Part shown: positions 34,329-41,798 of the stretch, one piece after another
Position numbering within the stretch: the first letter of the stretch is position 1
How the letters are laid out: every line of letters begins with the position of its first letter
Origin: Oceanobacillus chungangensis
Lineage (GTDB): Bacteria; Bacillota; Bacilli; Bacillales; Amphibacillaceae
Reading direction: 5' to 3'
Length of the DNA stretch: 50,548 nt
NCBI RefSeq assembly: GCF_003369565.1
Contig: NZ_PIOD01000026.1
Coordinates: forward strand, 1-50,548
Translations under genes and position numbers: made by a program
Notes under the pieces: generated by a model
Database searches by the model: none
Told to the model about the DNA's origin: nothing
The model's input: the letters and a program-made list of their open reading frames with translations, nothing else

Positions 34329-34483
34329 ATGCTATATGCAGTAAAAATATGGGGTAAAGAATTAAAATGTGATATATGTTTGAATGTAAAAAATAAGGTA
34401 ATTGCAGGTTATTTGGAATGATATCTAACGAAGATGATATTGATGACGTGAATATTACTATTAGTCCTATCTCAGAAATATAG
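34329..34483 (+). pseudogene. Remnant with a single CxxC
   Basis: MLYAVKIWGKELKCDICLNV + KNKVIAGYLE (34329-34421), then, starting in the overlap ATGA, MISNEDDIDDVNITISPISE to 34483. Probably one small zinc-binding protein split by a frameshift. No good ribosome site. Confidence 0.35.
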
Positions 34484-34487
34484 GAAT

Positions 34488-34576
34488 ATTTTTCACTAAC
34501 TAGTGCATTGATCCAAGGAGGATTAACCACCTTTTTTATCAGCCTTTAAATACCGTCTAAAAAAGGTTGCAGATAA
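34488..34576 (+). repeat. Class 1-like worn site
   Basis: TTTTTCACTAACTAGTGCATTG, ATCCAAGGAGGATTAACC, with TTTTTT. The 3' half survives only as TCTAAAAAAGGTTGCAG, where a gene fragment already reads. Confidence 0.65.
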
Positions 34577-34829
34577 TAATTATAATAATTCTTATCATGA
34601 GTTAATTAAAGAAGATGAATCTTTAAAGTCGTTGTTAAAAGTCTATCAAATCGAAGTACATGACATATACAAAAATGATTTACCAAATATTCCAGAGTTC
34701 ATAGACTACTTAAATTCTATATTTGCTGATAAAGAGATAAATCCAAAGCATTTACTCAAGAGTTTAAGGAAACAATCAATTCATAAAAATCTTTGTAAAC
34801 ATCTTTTGAACCAGTTGGAAGGACAGTAA
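34536..34829 (+). pseudogene. 5'-truncated gene fragment beginning in a site
   Basis: An open frame from inside the site (SAFKYRLKKVADNNYNNSYH) runs 97 codons to 34829 through HELIKEDESLKSLLKVYQIE and FIDYLNSIFADKEINPKHLL. No start codon near the beginning; a TTG at 34632 is possible. Helical, charged, unrecognised. The missing start coincides with the site. Confidence 0.5.
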
Positions 34830-34862
34830 TTACCTTAACTAATGGGTGCAATACTTTAAGAA
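34830..34862 (+). repeat. Site, 5' half only
   Basis: ATTACCTTAACTAATGGGTGCAATA, then directly the ribosome site of the next gene. Hairpin and 3' core are missing. Confidence 0.65.
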
Positions 34863-34878
34863 ACAGGAAGTGATAACA

Positions 34879-35244
34879 TTGAACTTATATCTTCATAATT
34901 ATTTAGATGTGTTTAAAAGGAACTTTATGTTGGTTGTTATGGCATTGGTATTATTGGCTGTAACTTTCTTTATATGGGCTGGAGTTCCATTTTTTATAAT
35001 CGGAAGTTTAGTGGCAGAATTAACCTCTAATTTTGTAATTATTTATTTATGCATTTCACTATCAGGAGGATTTCTCTTTTCCTTCTATTTTGTTCCATTC
35101 AATTTAAAAGTTGCTGAAAACATAGGTAACATAAAGGGTGATAGTGTAACGATATATTTTATGTATTTACAAACATTATGGATAATAGTAAGTTCTCTTA
35201 TTTTTGGCATAGTGTTGATCTTGATGAATGTTCTTCAACTCTAG
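34879..35244 (+). CDS. Membrane protein of unknown function
   Basis: 121 residues from the TTG at 34879, six bases after GGAAGTGA; the frame opens earlier in the site. Three helices (about 15-42, 47-66, 95-118). The last residues VLQL and the stop are encoded by the following site (TTCTTCAACTCTAG). Family unknown. Confidence 0.6.
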   Translation: MNLYLHNYLDVFKRNFMLVVMALVLLAVTFFIWAGVPFFIIGSLVAELTSNFVIIYLCISLSGGFLFSFYFVPFNLKVAENIGNIKGDSVTIYFMYLQTLWIIVSSLIFGIVLILMNVLQL

Positions 35245-35382
35245 GGTGCAAGAGTTACACAAGGTGATCATATTTGGTCGCCTCTTTATTTGTAGAAAAT
35301 TGAGTAAATTTTTAGGGATATCATGGTATTATATTCAGGTATAGAGATATTGAGCCAACAGTGCAGGATAGTTGAAGAAGGA
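35230..35382 (+). repeat. Class 2 site, full length
   Basis: TTCTTCAACTCTAGGGTGCAAG, AGTTACACAAGGTGATCA..TGGTCGCCTCTTTATTT, ATCATGGTATTATATTCAGG (extended -10 TGGTATTAT), CCAACAGTGCAGGATAGTTG + AA. Confidence 0.88.
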
Positions 35383-35390
35383 AAAGTGAA

Positions 35391-35446
35391 TTGACAATAA
35401 ATGACGTGTCATCTATTATTAAGGTGTCATAGATGACACGTCATTT
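35391..35446 (+). promoter_or_regulatory. Promoter with paired operators for the MBL/MarR operon
   Basis: TTGACA (35391), 17 bases, TATTAT (35414). Perfect 17-bp inverted arms AAATGACGTGTCATCTA (35399-35415) and TAGATGACACGTCATTT (35430-35446) bracket the -10 box. Inside, GTGTCAT-AG-ATGACAC is a second palindrome. The MarR-type gene at 36288 is the obvious binder. Confidence 0.8.
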
Positions 35447-35464
35447 AATTTAAGGGGGGAAATT

Positions 35465-36268
35465 ATGAAAGTACATATTCTACATACTGGTAAAGTGCAT
35501 ATTGATGAAGCATTGGCTTATAAAAAAAAGAGTTTGCATCCTATACCATATACAGGTTGGTTAAGGGGGGAAGAAAAGAAGATGTGGGTTCCAGTTTCCT
35601 CTTATCTTATAGACCATCCTAAAGGTCTTATTTTAGTTGATACGGGGTGGCACGAAGAGATGAGAACCAATTAGAAAAAGCATTTGGGTCGTTTAGCTTA
35701 TTCTATGTATAGAGGGATGCTGCCAGAGGGGTATTCCATTCTTGATAACTTGAATACTTTAGGAGTTAAAAGTAATGATATCGATTATGTATTATTAACG
35801 CATCTTCACTCAGATCACGTTAGTGGTTTGAAACACCTTTTAGATGCAAAGAAAATACTTACAGGTGAACTAGAATGGAAAGCAGCAAACAAAAAAATTG
35901 GCTATATAAAAACAATGTGGGAAGGTGCCCCAATTGAAACGTTTCACTTAAAAGATATACCATATGGTCCATTTAATAAAGGACTTGATTTATTTGGCGA
36001 CGGAACACTATATCTAATTCATACTCCAGGTCATACTGATGGAATGTTTTCTGTATTGGTTAAAATGAACGTAGGATGGTTGTTGTTAGCTAGCGATGTT
36101 GGATATTCGAAAGAATCCTGGACACAAATGATACTGCCTGGTGTTACTACTAATAAATCTTACGCAAGACGGTCATTAGAATGGGTGAGGGATTTTTCCA
36201 GTAGGGAAGATTGTATACAAGTTATTGCCAATCACGATCCCTTTATTAAACCAAAAATTATTGAATAA
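35465..36268 (+). pseudogene. MBL-fold lactonase-like hydrolase with a nonsense codon
   Basis: One frame of 268 codons broken by TAG at 35672-35674 (after EEMRTN, before KKHLGRLAYSMYRG). The rest is intact: HLHSDHVSG (HxHxDH, from about residue 113), HTPGHTDG (His), ASDVGY (Asp), ANHDP (His), as in metallo-beta-lactamase-fold N-acyl homoserine lactonases (AiiA-like). The TAG may come from CAG by one change. It would make only 69 residues, unless suppressed. ATG after AAGGGGGG. Confidence 0.75.
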
Positions 36269-36287
36269 TATAAATGGAGAATAGCAA

Positions 36288-36776
36288 ATGGAAAACAAAT
36301 TTAAAGAAGCAGAAAAATTTAGATATTTAATATTAGCATCCCAAAGACAAGGAAATAGAATTTACAAGGATTTGTTATTTGAGATAGGGGTTACACCCTC
36401 CAAAGCTGAGGTAATTAGCATTTTAATGAAGTACCAACCAATGTCTTTAAAAGAATTGGGAGCAATGTTAATTTGCGAATCAGGAAGTCCTTCAAGATTA
36501 GTAGAGAGGATGGTAAAAGATAAACTTGTTGAACGAGTTAAAGAAAAAAATGATTCTCGATTTGTTCGACTCCAACTTACAAGTTTAGGAATAGATAAAT
36601 ATAAATTGATAGTAAAGGCAGAGAATCAAATGTATAAAATACTTGAGGAAGTCTATACAGAGGATGAATTACAGCTTGCGAATCAAGTTTTAAGTAGATT
36701 TTTATTGGAATCTCCATTATCCTCAAATCTTATAAAACGAGGTTACATCCACAAATCAAGGGATAACATGAAATAA
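36288..36776 (+). CDS. MarR family transcriptional regulator
   Basis: 162 residues. Winged helix at about 30-105: TPSKAEVISILMKYQPMSLK, ELGAMLICESGSPSRLVERM (recognition helix), VERVKEKNDSRFVRLQLTSLG (wing). It follows the MBL gene by 19 bases and likely represses the promoter at 35391. Its target enzyme is broken by nonsense, so the regulator may be a leftover. Confidence 0.88.
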   Translation: MENKFKEAEKFRYLILASQRQGNRIYKDLLFEIGVTPSKAEVISILMKYQPMSLKELGAMLICESGSPSRLVERMVKDKLVERVKEKNDSRFVRLQLTSLGIDKYKLIVKAENQMYKILEEVYTEDELQLANQVLSRFLLESPLSSNLIKRGYIHKSRDNMK

Positions 36777-36811
36777 GTTGTTACTTTGAATAAGTTATAG
36801 TTAATGGCGGT

Positions 36812-36921
36812 TAATTAAACTAAACCAGCTAATAGTTGTCAATATTGGCGAACAGTTTAGTTGACGAGAACTAGGCCCCAATGGTGCGTTAATTCAAAAA
36901 GGATTAACGCTATTTTACGTT
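36812..36921 (+). repeat. Two joined sites: a compact one and a class 1 5' half
   Basis: TTAAACTAAACCAGCTAATAG..GGCGAACAGTTTAGTTGA (36812-36864) is a compact whole site with inverted ends AACTAAAC/GTTTAGTT. Next, CTAGGCCCCAATGGTGCG and hairpin GCGTTAATTC..GGATTAACGC (36870-36910) are a class 1 5' half without 3' core. Confidence 0.75.
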
Positions 36922-37245
36922 CATGTTCAAAAACAGAAATAGTTGATTTTGAAGGTAAAATTGATAATTGGAAAGTAATCTATACGGTAGAAATACTCGA
37001 TGAACAAAGAGAGCATACAAAAGCAGAAATAGAATATATTGGTGAGAAACCTATTCCAGACGGCGAAGTTAGTTACATTATCGAAACGGACAGCGGAAAA
37101 ATGGCAGGTAATACTTCATTAGATGATAAAGGTGTAATAGAAATAGGGGCATAGGCAATCTTGCAGTGAGTGTACATTTATCGTCGATGAATCTGAAATT
37201 ATAAAAGCAACTATAAGTTGGAAAGAATACCCGGAGGAACTAAAA
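36918..37245 (+). pseudogene. Lipoprotein with signal peptide replaced by a site
   Basis: The frame enters from the site (TATTTTACG) and gives (RS)CSKTEIVDFEGKIDNWKV, then VEILDEQREHTKAEIEYIGE to a stop at 37154. The Cys at 36924 sits where a lipobox Cys would be, followed by SK, so the signal peptide was lost at the site. After the stop, another frame gives SCSECTFIVDESEIIKATIS, a likely C-terminal part behind a frameshift. Confidence 0.55.
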
Positions 37246-37290
37246 CTAAACAGCTATTGTGCTAAAGTGGCAGGATAGTTTAATAAGAAA
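37238..37290 (+). repeat. Class 3 site, 3' half
   Basis: AACTAAAACTAAACAGCTATTG, GCTAAAGTGGCAGGATAGTT + TAATAAG. Confidence 0.75.
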
Positions 37291-37343
37291 TCACAAAAGG
37301 AATGAGCATTTATCTCTAAAATAAGATTAAACGGAGATGTGAG

Positions 37344-37807
37344 ATGCGAAAAGTTTATCTAGATAGAACAGAATTAACTGGAGCCATAAATTTATTTTAG
37401 AAGATACAGAGATTATACCAACAGGTACAACAATTTATTCTATGAGTGTTTATCATAAAAATGAGGAGTACCAAAAATATGCTAACGATTATGATATTCA
37501 ATTTATCTTTGACGATGATATTCCACATTTAGAATTTAATACGGTTCCATATGTAGATATTATGGCAATAGATAGTAATGGTGGATTTATCGGAACTGTT
37601 GGTCAACAATGTGATTTGGAAAGTGACGCACCAATTTGTTATATCAATAGGGATTTGGAGTGCTAGATAATTTCTGAAAACGGAGGAGATTTTCTGAGTA
37701 ATATAGAATCATGGCAAGATAACTTGAAACTCTATGATAAAATTACCGTTTATCGTTCGAAAGTAGAAGCAGAAATAGAATTAGAATTTATCGATTTGTC
37801 TGTCTGA
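37344..37807 (+). pseudogene. Unknown protein broken by a frameshift and a stop
   Basis: ATG at 37344 after GGAGATG gives MRKVYLDRTELTG; one frame over, SHKFILEDTEIIPTGTTIYS continues to INRDLEC and TAG (37664-37666), then, in the same frame, IISENGGDFLSNIESWQDNL to 37807. The middle (YVDIMAIDSNGGFIGTV) is reminiscent of SMI1/KNR4-like immunity proteins, but I am not certain. Confidence 0.5.
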
Positions 37808-37827
37808 TAGTCCTCCGTCATTATAAA

Positions 37828-38096
37828 TTCATATTGAATTAATTGGTTCGATAGTTAAACAAGAAGGTCGTCTGGTACGATCTTTTTCTTTAATCTACAC
37901 TTACAGAAAATTATGGTATTATTATTTTAGGTTCTTAAGCTACCATGAAAGTTTACATCCGAAAATGCTAAAAAAGACAAGATTGTTGTGAATGTACCCA
38001 AAAGCCATTATAGACATAAAAACAAACTTTCTTCCTTTTTGGTGAAGCGCTGATTTTGCGCTTCATGAATGGCTAACGGGGCAGATTAGCTAAATA
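37828..38096 (+). repeat. Class 2 site containing long repeat copy 3
   Basis: ATTGAATTAATTGGTTCGATAG, GTTAAACAAGAAGGTCGTC..CGATCTTTTTC, TTATGGTATTATTATTTTAGG (extended -10). Then GCTACCATGAAAGTTTACAT starts a shortened LR (37939-38065, lacking about 40 bases), and the 3' core GGCTAACGGGGCAGATTAGC closes it. Confidence 0.82.
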
Positions 38097-38122
38097 ATTA
38101 GTTAACCAATAGGGGGATAAGA

Positions 38123-38233
38123 ATGGGGTTTGTTTATACTATAATAGTTATTTTGTCATCAGCAGGTTTCTTATATTATTTGGCCAAGCCAGATAAGAAT
38201 TCTAAAAATCAAGAGGATAATGACAAAGTCTAA
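38123..38233 (+). CDS. 36-residue single-helix membrane protein
   Basis: ATG eight bases after AGGGGGAT. MGFVYTIIVILSSAGFLYYL then AKPDKNSKNQEDNDKV: one helix and a hydrophilic tail. Good ribosome site and position between two sites argue for a real small gene. Unknown function. Confidence 0.6.
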   Translation: MGFVYTIIVILSSAGFLYYLAKPDKNSKNQEDNDKV

Positions 38234-38257
38234 GCGTTTTTTCTAAAGAGTATTTTC

Positions 38258-38340
38258 ACTCTTCAACTAATTGATGCGTTTCTGCAAGAAGGAATTCGCA
38301 CCCTTTTGTTGAAGTGTAGGAGCAGGACTGTTTAATAAGG
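38258..38340 (+). repeat. Class 5 site
   Basis: ACTCTTCAACTAATTGATGCG, hairpin GCGTTTCTGC..GAATTCGC, CCTTTTGTTGAAGTG, AGGAGCAGGACTGTTTAATAAGG. Confidence 0.85.
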
Positions 38341-38350
38341 AGGCAGTGAA

Positions 38351-38683
38351 ATGGGACTAAAAATCGAGATTTATGAAATAATCATTTTTATGCTTGTATA
38401 TGGCGGTCTGTTTATATATATATTGCGCTCTATTTCTTCAAAGAACAAAACGATAGCTTATATAAAGTCAGCATTTCTAATAATTTTATATATTTTTATT
38501 GGTACTATTATTTGGTTTACCTATAAAGCGGAAGAGTATCATATTAACAATCATAGCGGATTAGAGCCAATTAGTGTTACCAATGAAGCAACGCTTGTGG
38601 TAGTTGGTTTTAGTATCTATAGTATAATTCTGTTATTATTTGGCATTCATTTAAAAAGAAAGAGACATTCCGTAAATACATAA
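38351..38683 (+). CDS. Three-helix membrane protein
   Basis: 110 residues, ATG nine bases after GGAGGCAG. Helices at about 9-27, 38-56 and 80-99, with a loop EEYHINNHSGLEPIS outside. Family not recognised. Confidence 0.62.
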   Translation: MGLKIEIYEIIIFMLVYGGLFIYILRSISSKNKTIAYIKSAFLIILYIFIGTIIWFTYKAEEYHINNHSGLEPISVTNEATLVVVGFSIYSIILLLFGIHLKRKRHSVNT

Positions 38684-38721
38684 TAGTTCTAATACTTAAT
38701 TTTGCATGCTTGAAAGTAAAA

Positions 38722-38792
38722 ACCTTATTTAACAATATGGTGCATTAGATGAATAGAACAACGCTGTTATAATATGCGTTGCTCTTTAATAT
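38722..38792 (+). repeat. 5' half of a site interrupted by a recombinase gene
   Basis: CCTTATTTAACAATATGGTGCATTAG and a CAACGC..GCGTTG hairpin. The matching 3' half is at 39742, on the other side of the recombinase. Confidence 0.7.
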
Positions 38793-38793
38793 T

Positions 38794-39630
38794 CTAGAAA
38801 TATTTTCTATAAAACTCTTGCCGTAGTCTACCACGTAGTTCTGCATAAATTCTTGTAGTTTCACTTTTTTGTGGTCCAGTAGACTTTGAATAACTTCTAG
38901 AGGGCACCATTATTTAATAGGTGCGTTGTATAACTATGCCTTAGCTGGTGAGGGTGAATGGTTTTATTTATTCCCGCTCGTTTAGAAATACGTTTAATTA
39001 TATATCTCATCTGAGCAATACTCAGTCTATGTGGAGAGCGTTCTGTAACAAATATTGCTGAATCGTTATCGTATCTGCTATCTATATATTTCTTTAGCCA
39101 AATATCGCAACGGATATTAAAGTACATTTCTTGTTCCTTATCTCCTTTACCACGAACAATGGCAGATTGATTTCCCCAATTAATACTATTTCGATTCAAA
39201 GAAACAATTTCTCCTATTCGACAACCAGTAGAAAACATAAATTCAAATAAACCTTTTTCCATTGGAGAAGAGCAAGCGTCCCTTAAATATTCGATTTCTC
39301 TTTCAGTAAGGAATTTCGGAATCCGTTTCCAACCCTTGGTTTCTTTGTTTTACTAGCAGGATTTAACTCTATGATATCTTCCTCGTGTAACCATCCAAAT
39401 AAGGAACGTAGAAATCTAATACGATGTGACAAACTTGAAAGCTTTAAGCTATTACTTGATTCAGCTAAATAATTCTTCAGTTGTAGAGTTGTTATCTTAT
39501 TAATATTGATATTTCCAAAGTAATCAATGAGTAGCTTTGCTTGAATCCTATAAGCATTTAAAGTTTGTGCTGAAAAACCCTCAATTTTCTTATCTGCCTC
39601 ATAACTCTTTGCAGCATCCGATAATAACAT
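38794..39630 (-). pseudogene. Tyrosine recombinase (XerC/D-like) with three frameshifts
   Basis: ATG at 39630 (complement) after GGGAGTG. Pieces in order: SAM-like N-terminal domain (SAQTLNAYRIQAKLLIDYFG), frameshift near 39290-39300, IPKFLTEREIEYLRDACS, then the catalytic domain with Arg in TGCRIGEIVSL, Lys in RGKGDKE, HPHQLRHSYTTHL (HxxR), frameshift near 38905, LEVIQSLLDHKK, frameshift in an A-run near 38870, and SETTRIYAELRGRLRQEF with the Tyr. All six catalytic residues are encoded in about 277 codons, so it was intact recently. No extra helix as in IntI was noticed. Confidence 0.82.
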
Positions 39631-39741
39631 AATTGTTCACTCCCGAAAATATTGTTATCAACATCATTTCCACACAGTTGAATAAAATAATTTTTTAAAA
39701 TATTCAGCCGAATCGAGGGGGAGTTAATGTTAAAATCAAGA

Positions 39742-39778
39742 TGTGTTATTGAACTAAAGGGGCAGGATAGTTGAAGAA
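39742..39778 (+). repeat. 3' half of the site interrupted by the recombinase gene
   Basis: GTGTTATTGAACTAAAGGGG followed by CAGGATAGTTGAAG. Partner of 38722-38792. Confidence 0.8.
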
Positions 39779-39850
39779 GACTTTGAAATACTGAAACCTT
39801 AAATTTAATTATTCGTATATTATTACAAGAATAAATTAGGAGGAGAAAAT

Positions 39851-40828
39851 TTGGATAAGGCTTCTTTATTTAAAGGTGCAGAGAGATTTGATGTAAATGC
39901 ATTGGAATTTGAATTACTTGGTGGGTTTTCAAATAATGTATTTGAATGCAACAGAAATGGTGAACGTATTATATTAAAATTTTATCCCAGTTATTTATAT
40001 AGGAAAGACTCTATTATTGCAGAATTAGATTGGATAAGATTTTTACATTCTTCAGGAGTTTATGTAACTCGCCCTCTTTTATCAAATAATGGAAAATATA
40101 TAGAAACTATTAAGATAGATATTGAAAAAGAATGTTATGTTTTAGCATTTGAAAAAGCAAATGGATCTTTCAACAATGTTAATGATGCAGAAACTTGGAA
40201 CAAGGATTTTTATTATATTTGGGGAAAAGCACTTGGCAAAATACATTGTTTATCGAAAAATTACAGTCCCTTAGATAAAAATATAAAAAAGCAAGAATGG
40301 AATATGGGGCCTTTATTTATTGATAATTTTGATGAAGTTAATAAAGGAGTATTTGAAAAATGGGAGAAATTTGTCATCGAACTTAATAAACTACCAAAGA
40401 ATAAAAGTGGATATGGAATGATACATAATGATCTGCATCAAGGAAACTTCTATGTACATAATAACAAAATTATCTTATTTGACTTTGGAGATTGTGAATA
40501 CAACTGGTTTATATATGATATTGCAATTGTTTTATATCACGCTGTTCAAACTATCGAAGAAAATGATATTAAAGGAAGAGAGGAATTCGCACATCTATTT
40601 ATAAAGGCTTTTTTGAAAGGTTATTTAACCGAAAATAATCTTGATTCATATTGGCTTTCCAAATTACCATTTTTCCTGAATTATAGACAGATTTTCTCCT
40701 ATATTTATTTTTCAAAGTTTCTAAATGAGGAGCAAAAATACAATAAAAAAGTTAAACTAAATGCAATGAAGGAAAAAATAGAAAGTGATGTACCCTACTT
40801 AGAAATTCATTACAAAGATTTCTTTTAA
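39851..40828 (+). CDS. Aminoglycoside phosphotransferase-like kinase
   Basis: 325 residues, TTG start after AGGAGGAG. Protein-kinase-like fold: LLGGFSNNVFEC nucleotide loop, IILKFY Lys, catalytic MIHNDLHQGNF (about residues 190-200) and metal-binding ILFDFGD (about 208). Family APH/choline-kinase-like; it probably phosphorylates a small hydroxyl compound. Whether it gives antibiotic resistance cannot be told from sequence. Confidence 0.85.
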   Translation: MDKASLFKGAERFDVNALEFELLGGFSNNVFECNRNGERIILKFYPSYLYRKDSIIAELDWIRFLHSSGVYVTRPLLSNNGKYIETIKIDIEKECYVLAFEKANGSFNNVNDAETWNKDFYYIWGKALGKIHCLSKNYSPLDKNIKKQEWNMGPLFIDNFDEVNKGVFEKWEKFVIELNKLPKNKSGYGMIHNDLHQGNFYVHNNKIILFDFGDCEYNWFIYDIAIVLYHAVQTIEENDIKGREEFAHLFIKAFLKGYLTENNLDSYWLSKLPFFLNYRQIFSYIYFSKFLNEEQKYNKKVKLNAMKEKIESDVPYLEIHYKDFF

Positions 40829-40832
40829 TCTT

Positions 40833-40913
40833 ATTAAGCTAACTGGTGCTTTAGCATAACAGGGAGATCGTCAATATGGCGGTCTTTTTAACTAAGGGCA
40901 GGTTAGCACAATA
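40833..40913 (+). repeat. Class 4 site
   Basis: TATTAAGCTAACTGGTGCTTTAG, CATAACAGGGAGATCGTC..GGCGGTC + TTTTT, ACTAAGGGCAGGTTAGCAC. Starts five bases after the stop. Confidence 0.9.
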
Positions 40914-40959
40914 AAAAGGCGAATAGTATTTATCATAAATTTCATAATGGGGTGTAAAA

Positions 40960-41286
40960 ATGAATGATAACATAGATAAATCTAAGGTTGGATATACGAT
41001 TTTTAAACCAACGGGAGTACGTCATGAATATCCTCATGTTGATTTATTTAAACAACATGTAAACTGTATTGTTTTATACAAGGATAAAACATATATGACT
41101 GTTATTGTTGATCTAAAAAATAATACTGTACAGGTTACAGGAGACGTTGATGAGTTAGGAGATTTAACCATTAGTGGGGATTCTTACATTGATATGTTCA
41201 AAGGTCACGCAAAGTTTTTTATTAATAACAATATTTCTGATCCAAAAAAGTATTATGATGAATTAATAAATAATCAATCTTATTAA
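40960..41286 (+). CDS. Hypothetical soluble protein
   Basis: 108 residues, ATG after GGGGTG. Strand-rich and charged: VGYTIFKPTGVRHEYPHVDL, CIVLYKDKTYMTVIVDLKNN, GDSYIDMFKGHAKFFINNNI. No signal peptide or helix. The stop touches the start of long repeat copy 4. Family not recognised. Confidence 0.6.
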   Translation: MNDNIDKSKVGYTIFKPTGVRHEYPHVDLFKQHVNCIVLYKDKTYMTVIVDLKNNTVQVTGDVDELGDLTISGDSYIDMFKGHAKFFINNNISDPKKYYDELINNQSY

Positions 41287-41468
41287 ACTACCATGAAAGT
41301 TTACATCCGAAAATGCAAAAAAGACAAAAACAAACTAGACCCAGCGTTTTGTGATTTTTAAATGCTAAGCCAAGATTGTTGTGAATGTACCCAAAAGCCA
41401 TTATAGACATAAAAACAAACATTCATTCTCTGTGGTGAAGCGCTGATTTTGCGCTTCATGAATGGCTA
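41287..41468 (+). repeat. Long repeat LR, copy 4
   Basis: ACTACCATGAAAGTTTACAT start, GACAAAAACAAACTAGACCC, GATTGTTGTGAATGTACCC, AAGCCATTATAGACATAAA, and GAAGCGCTGATTTTGCGCTTC (inverted). Ends in AATGGCTAAC, which is the 5' core of the next site. Confidence 0.9.
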
Positions 41469-41536
41469 ACTGGTGCATTTGCTTAACAAGCCAAATCAAA
41501 AAATCGGTTCCTATCGTGTTAGGAACCGATTTTCTA
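41463..41536 (+). repeat. Site 5' half with a strong terminator
   Basis: TGGCTAACTGGTGCATTTGC, then the stem AAAATCGGTTCCTA/TAGGAACCGATTTT (41500-41533). No 3' core follows; the next gene has a long leader. Confidence 0.8.
41500..41535 (+). terminator. Perfect 14-bp intrinsic terminator
   Basis: AAAATCGGTTCCTA, loop TCGTGT, TAGGAACCGATTTT, then CTAT. It is nearly symmetric, so it may work on both strands. Confidence 0.8.
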
Positions 41537-41798
41537 TGTTGTAATCTGCTTAACGTTGTGTAAATCGCATTTTCCTGACACTACCCTATGGTGATTTAAT
41601 CCATAATCTACCACCTTCTAAGCAATTTATTTTGATTTCAAGTTATTAGAAGCTAAGATATATTGTGTATCAAATAGATACATGGAAGTGAAAATCTTTT
41701 GTTAGATTTTTATCAAGCTCTGGAGTGAAGGAATGACTTCTTAGGAAGAAACTAATACTAGAGCTTGCAAATATATTTCGTAAAAGGGAGTGCTATTC
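41537..41798. promoter_or_regulatory. Leader of the second MDR gene with an inverted repeat
   Basis: CAAGCTCT (41714-41721) and AGAGCTTG (41760-41767) are inverted 38 bases apart, with TTCTTAGGAAGAA between them. An operator or leader structure for the oxidoreductase gene is possible. No coding sequence. Site parts are absent, unlike most other leaders. Confidence 0.35.

Noticed and set aside
39851-40828. Antibiotic resistance gene
   Set aside because: The APH-like kinase has the fold and motifs, but the sequence does not match a named resistance enzyme well enough to claim a drug substrate.
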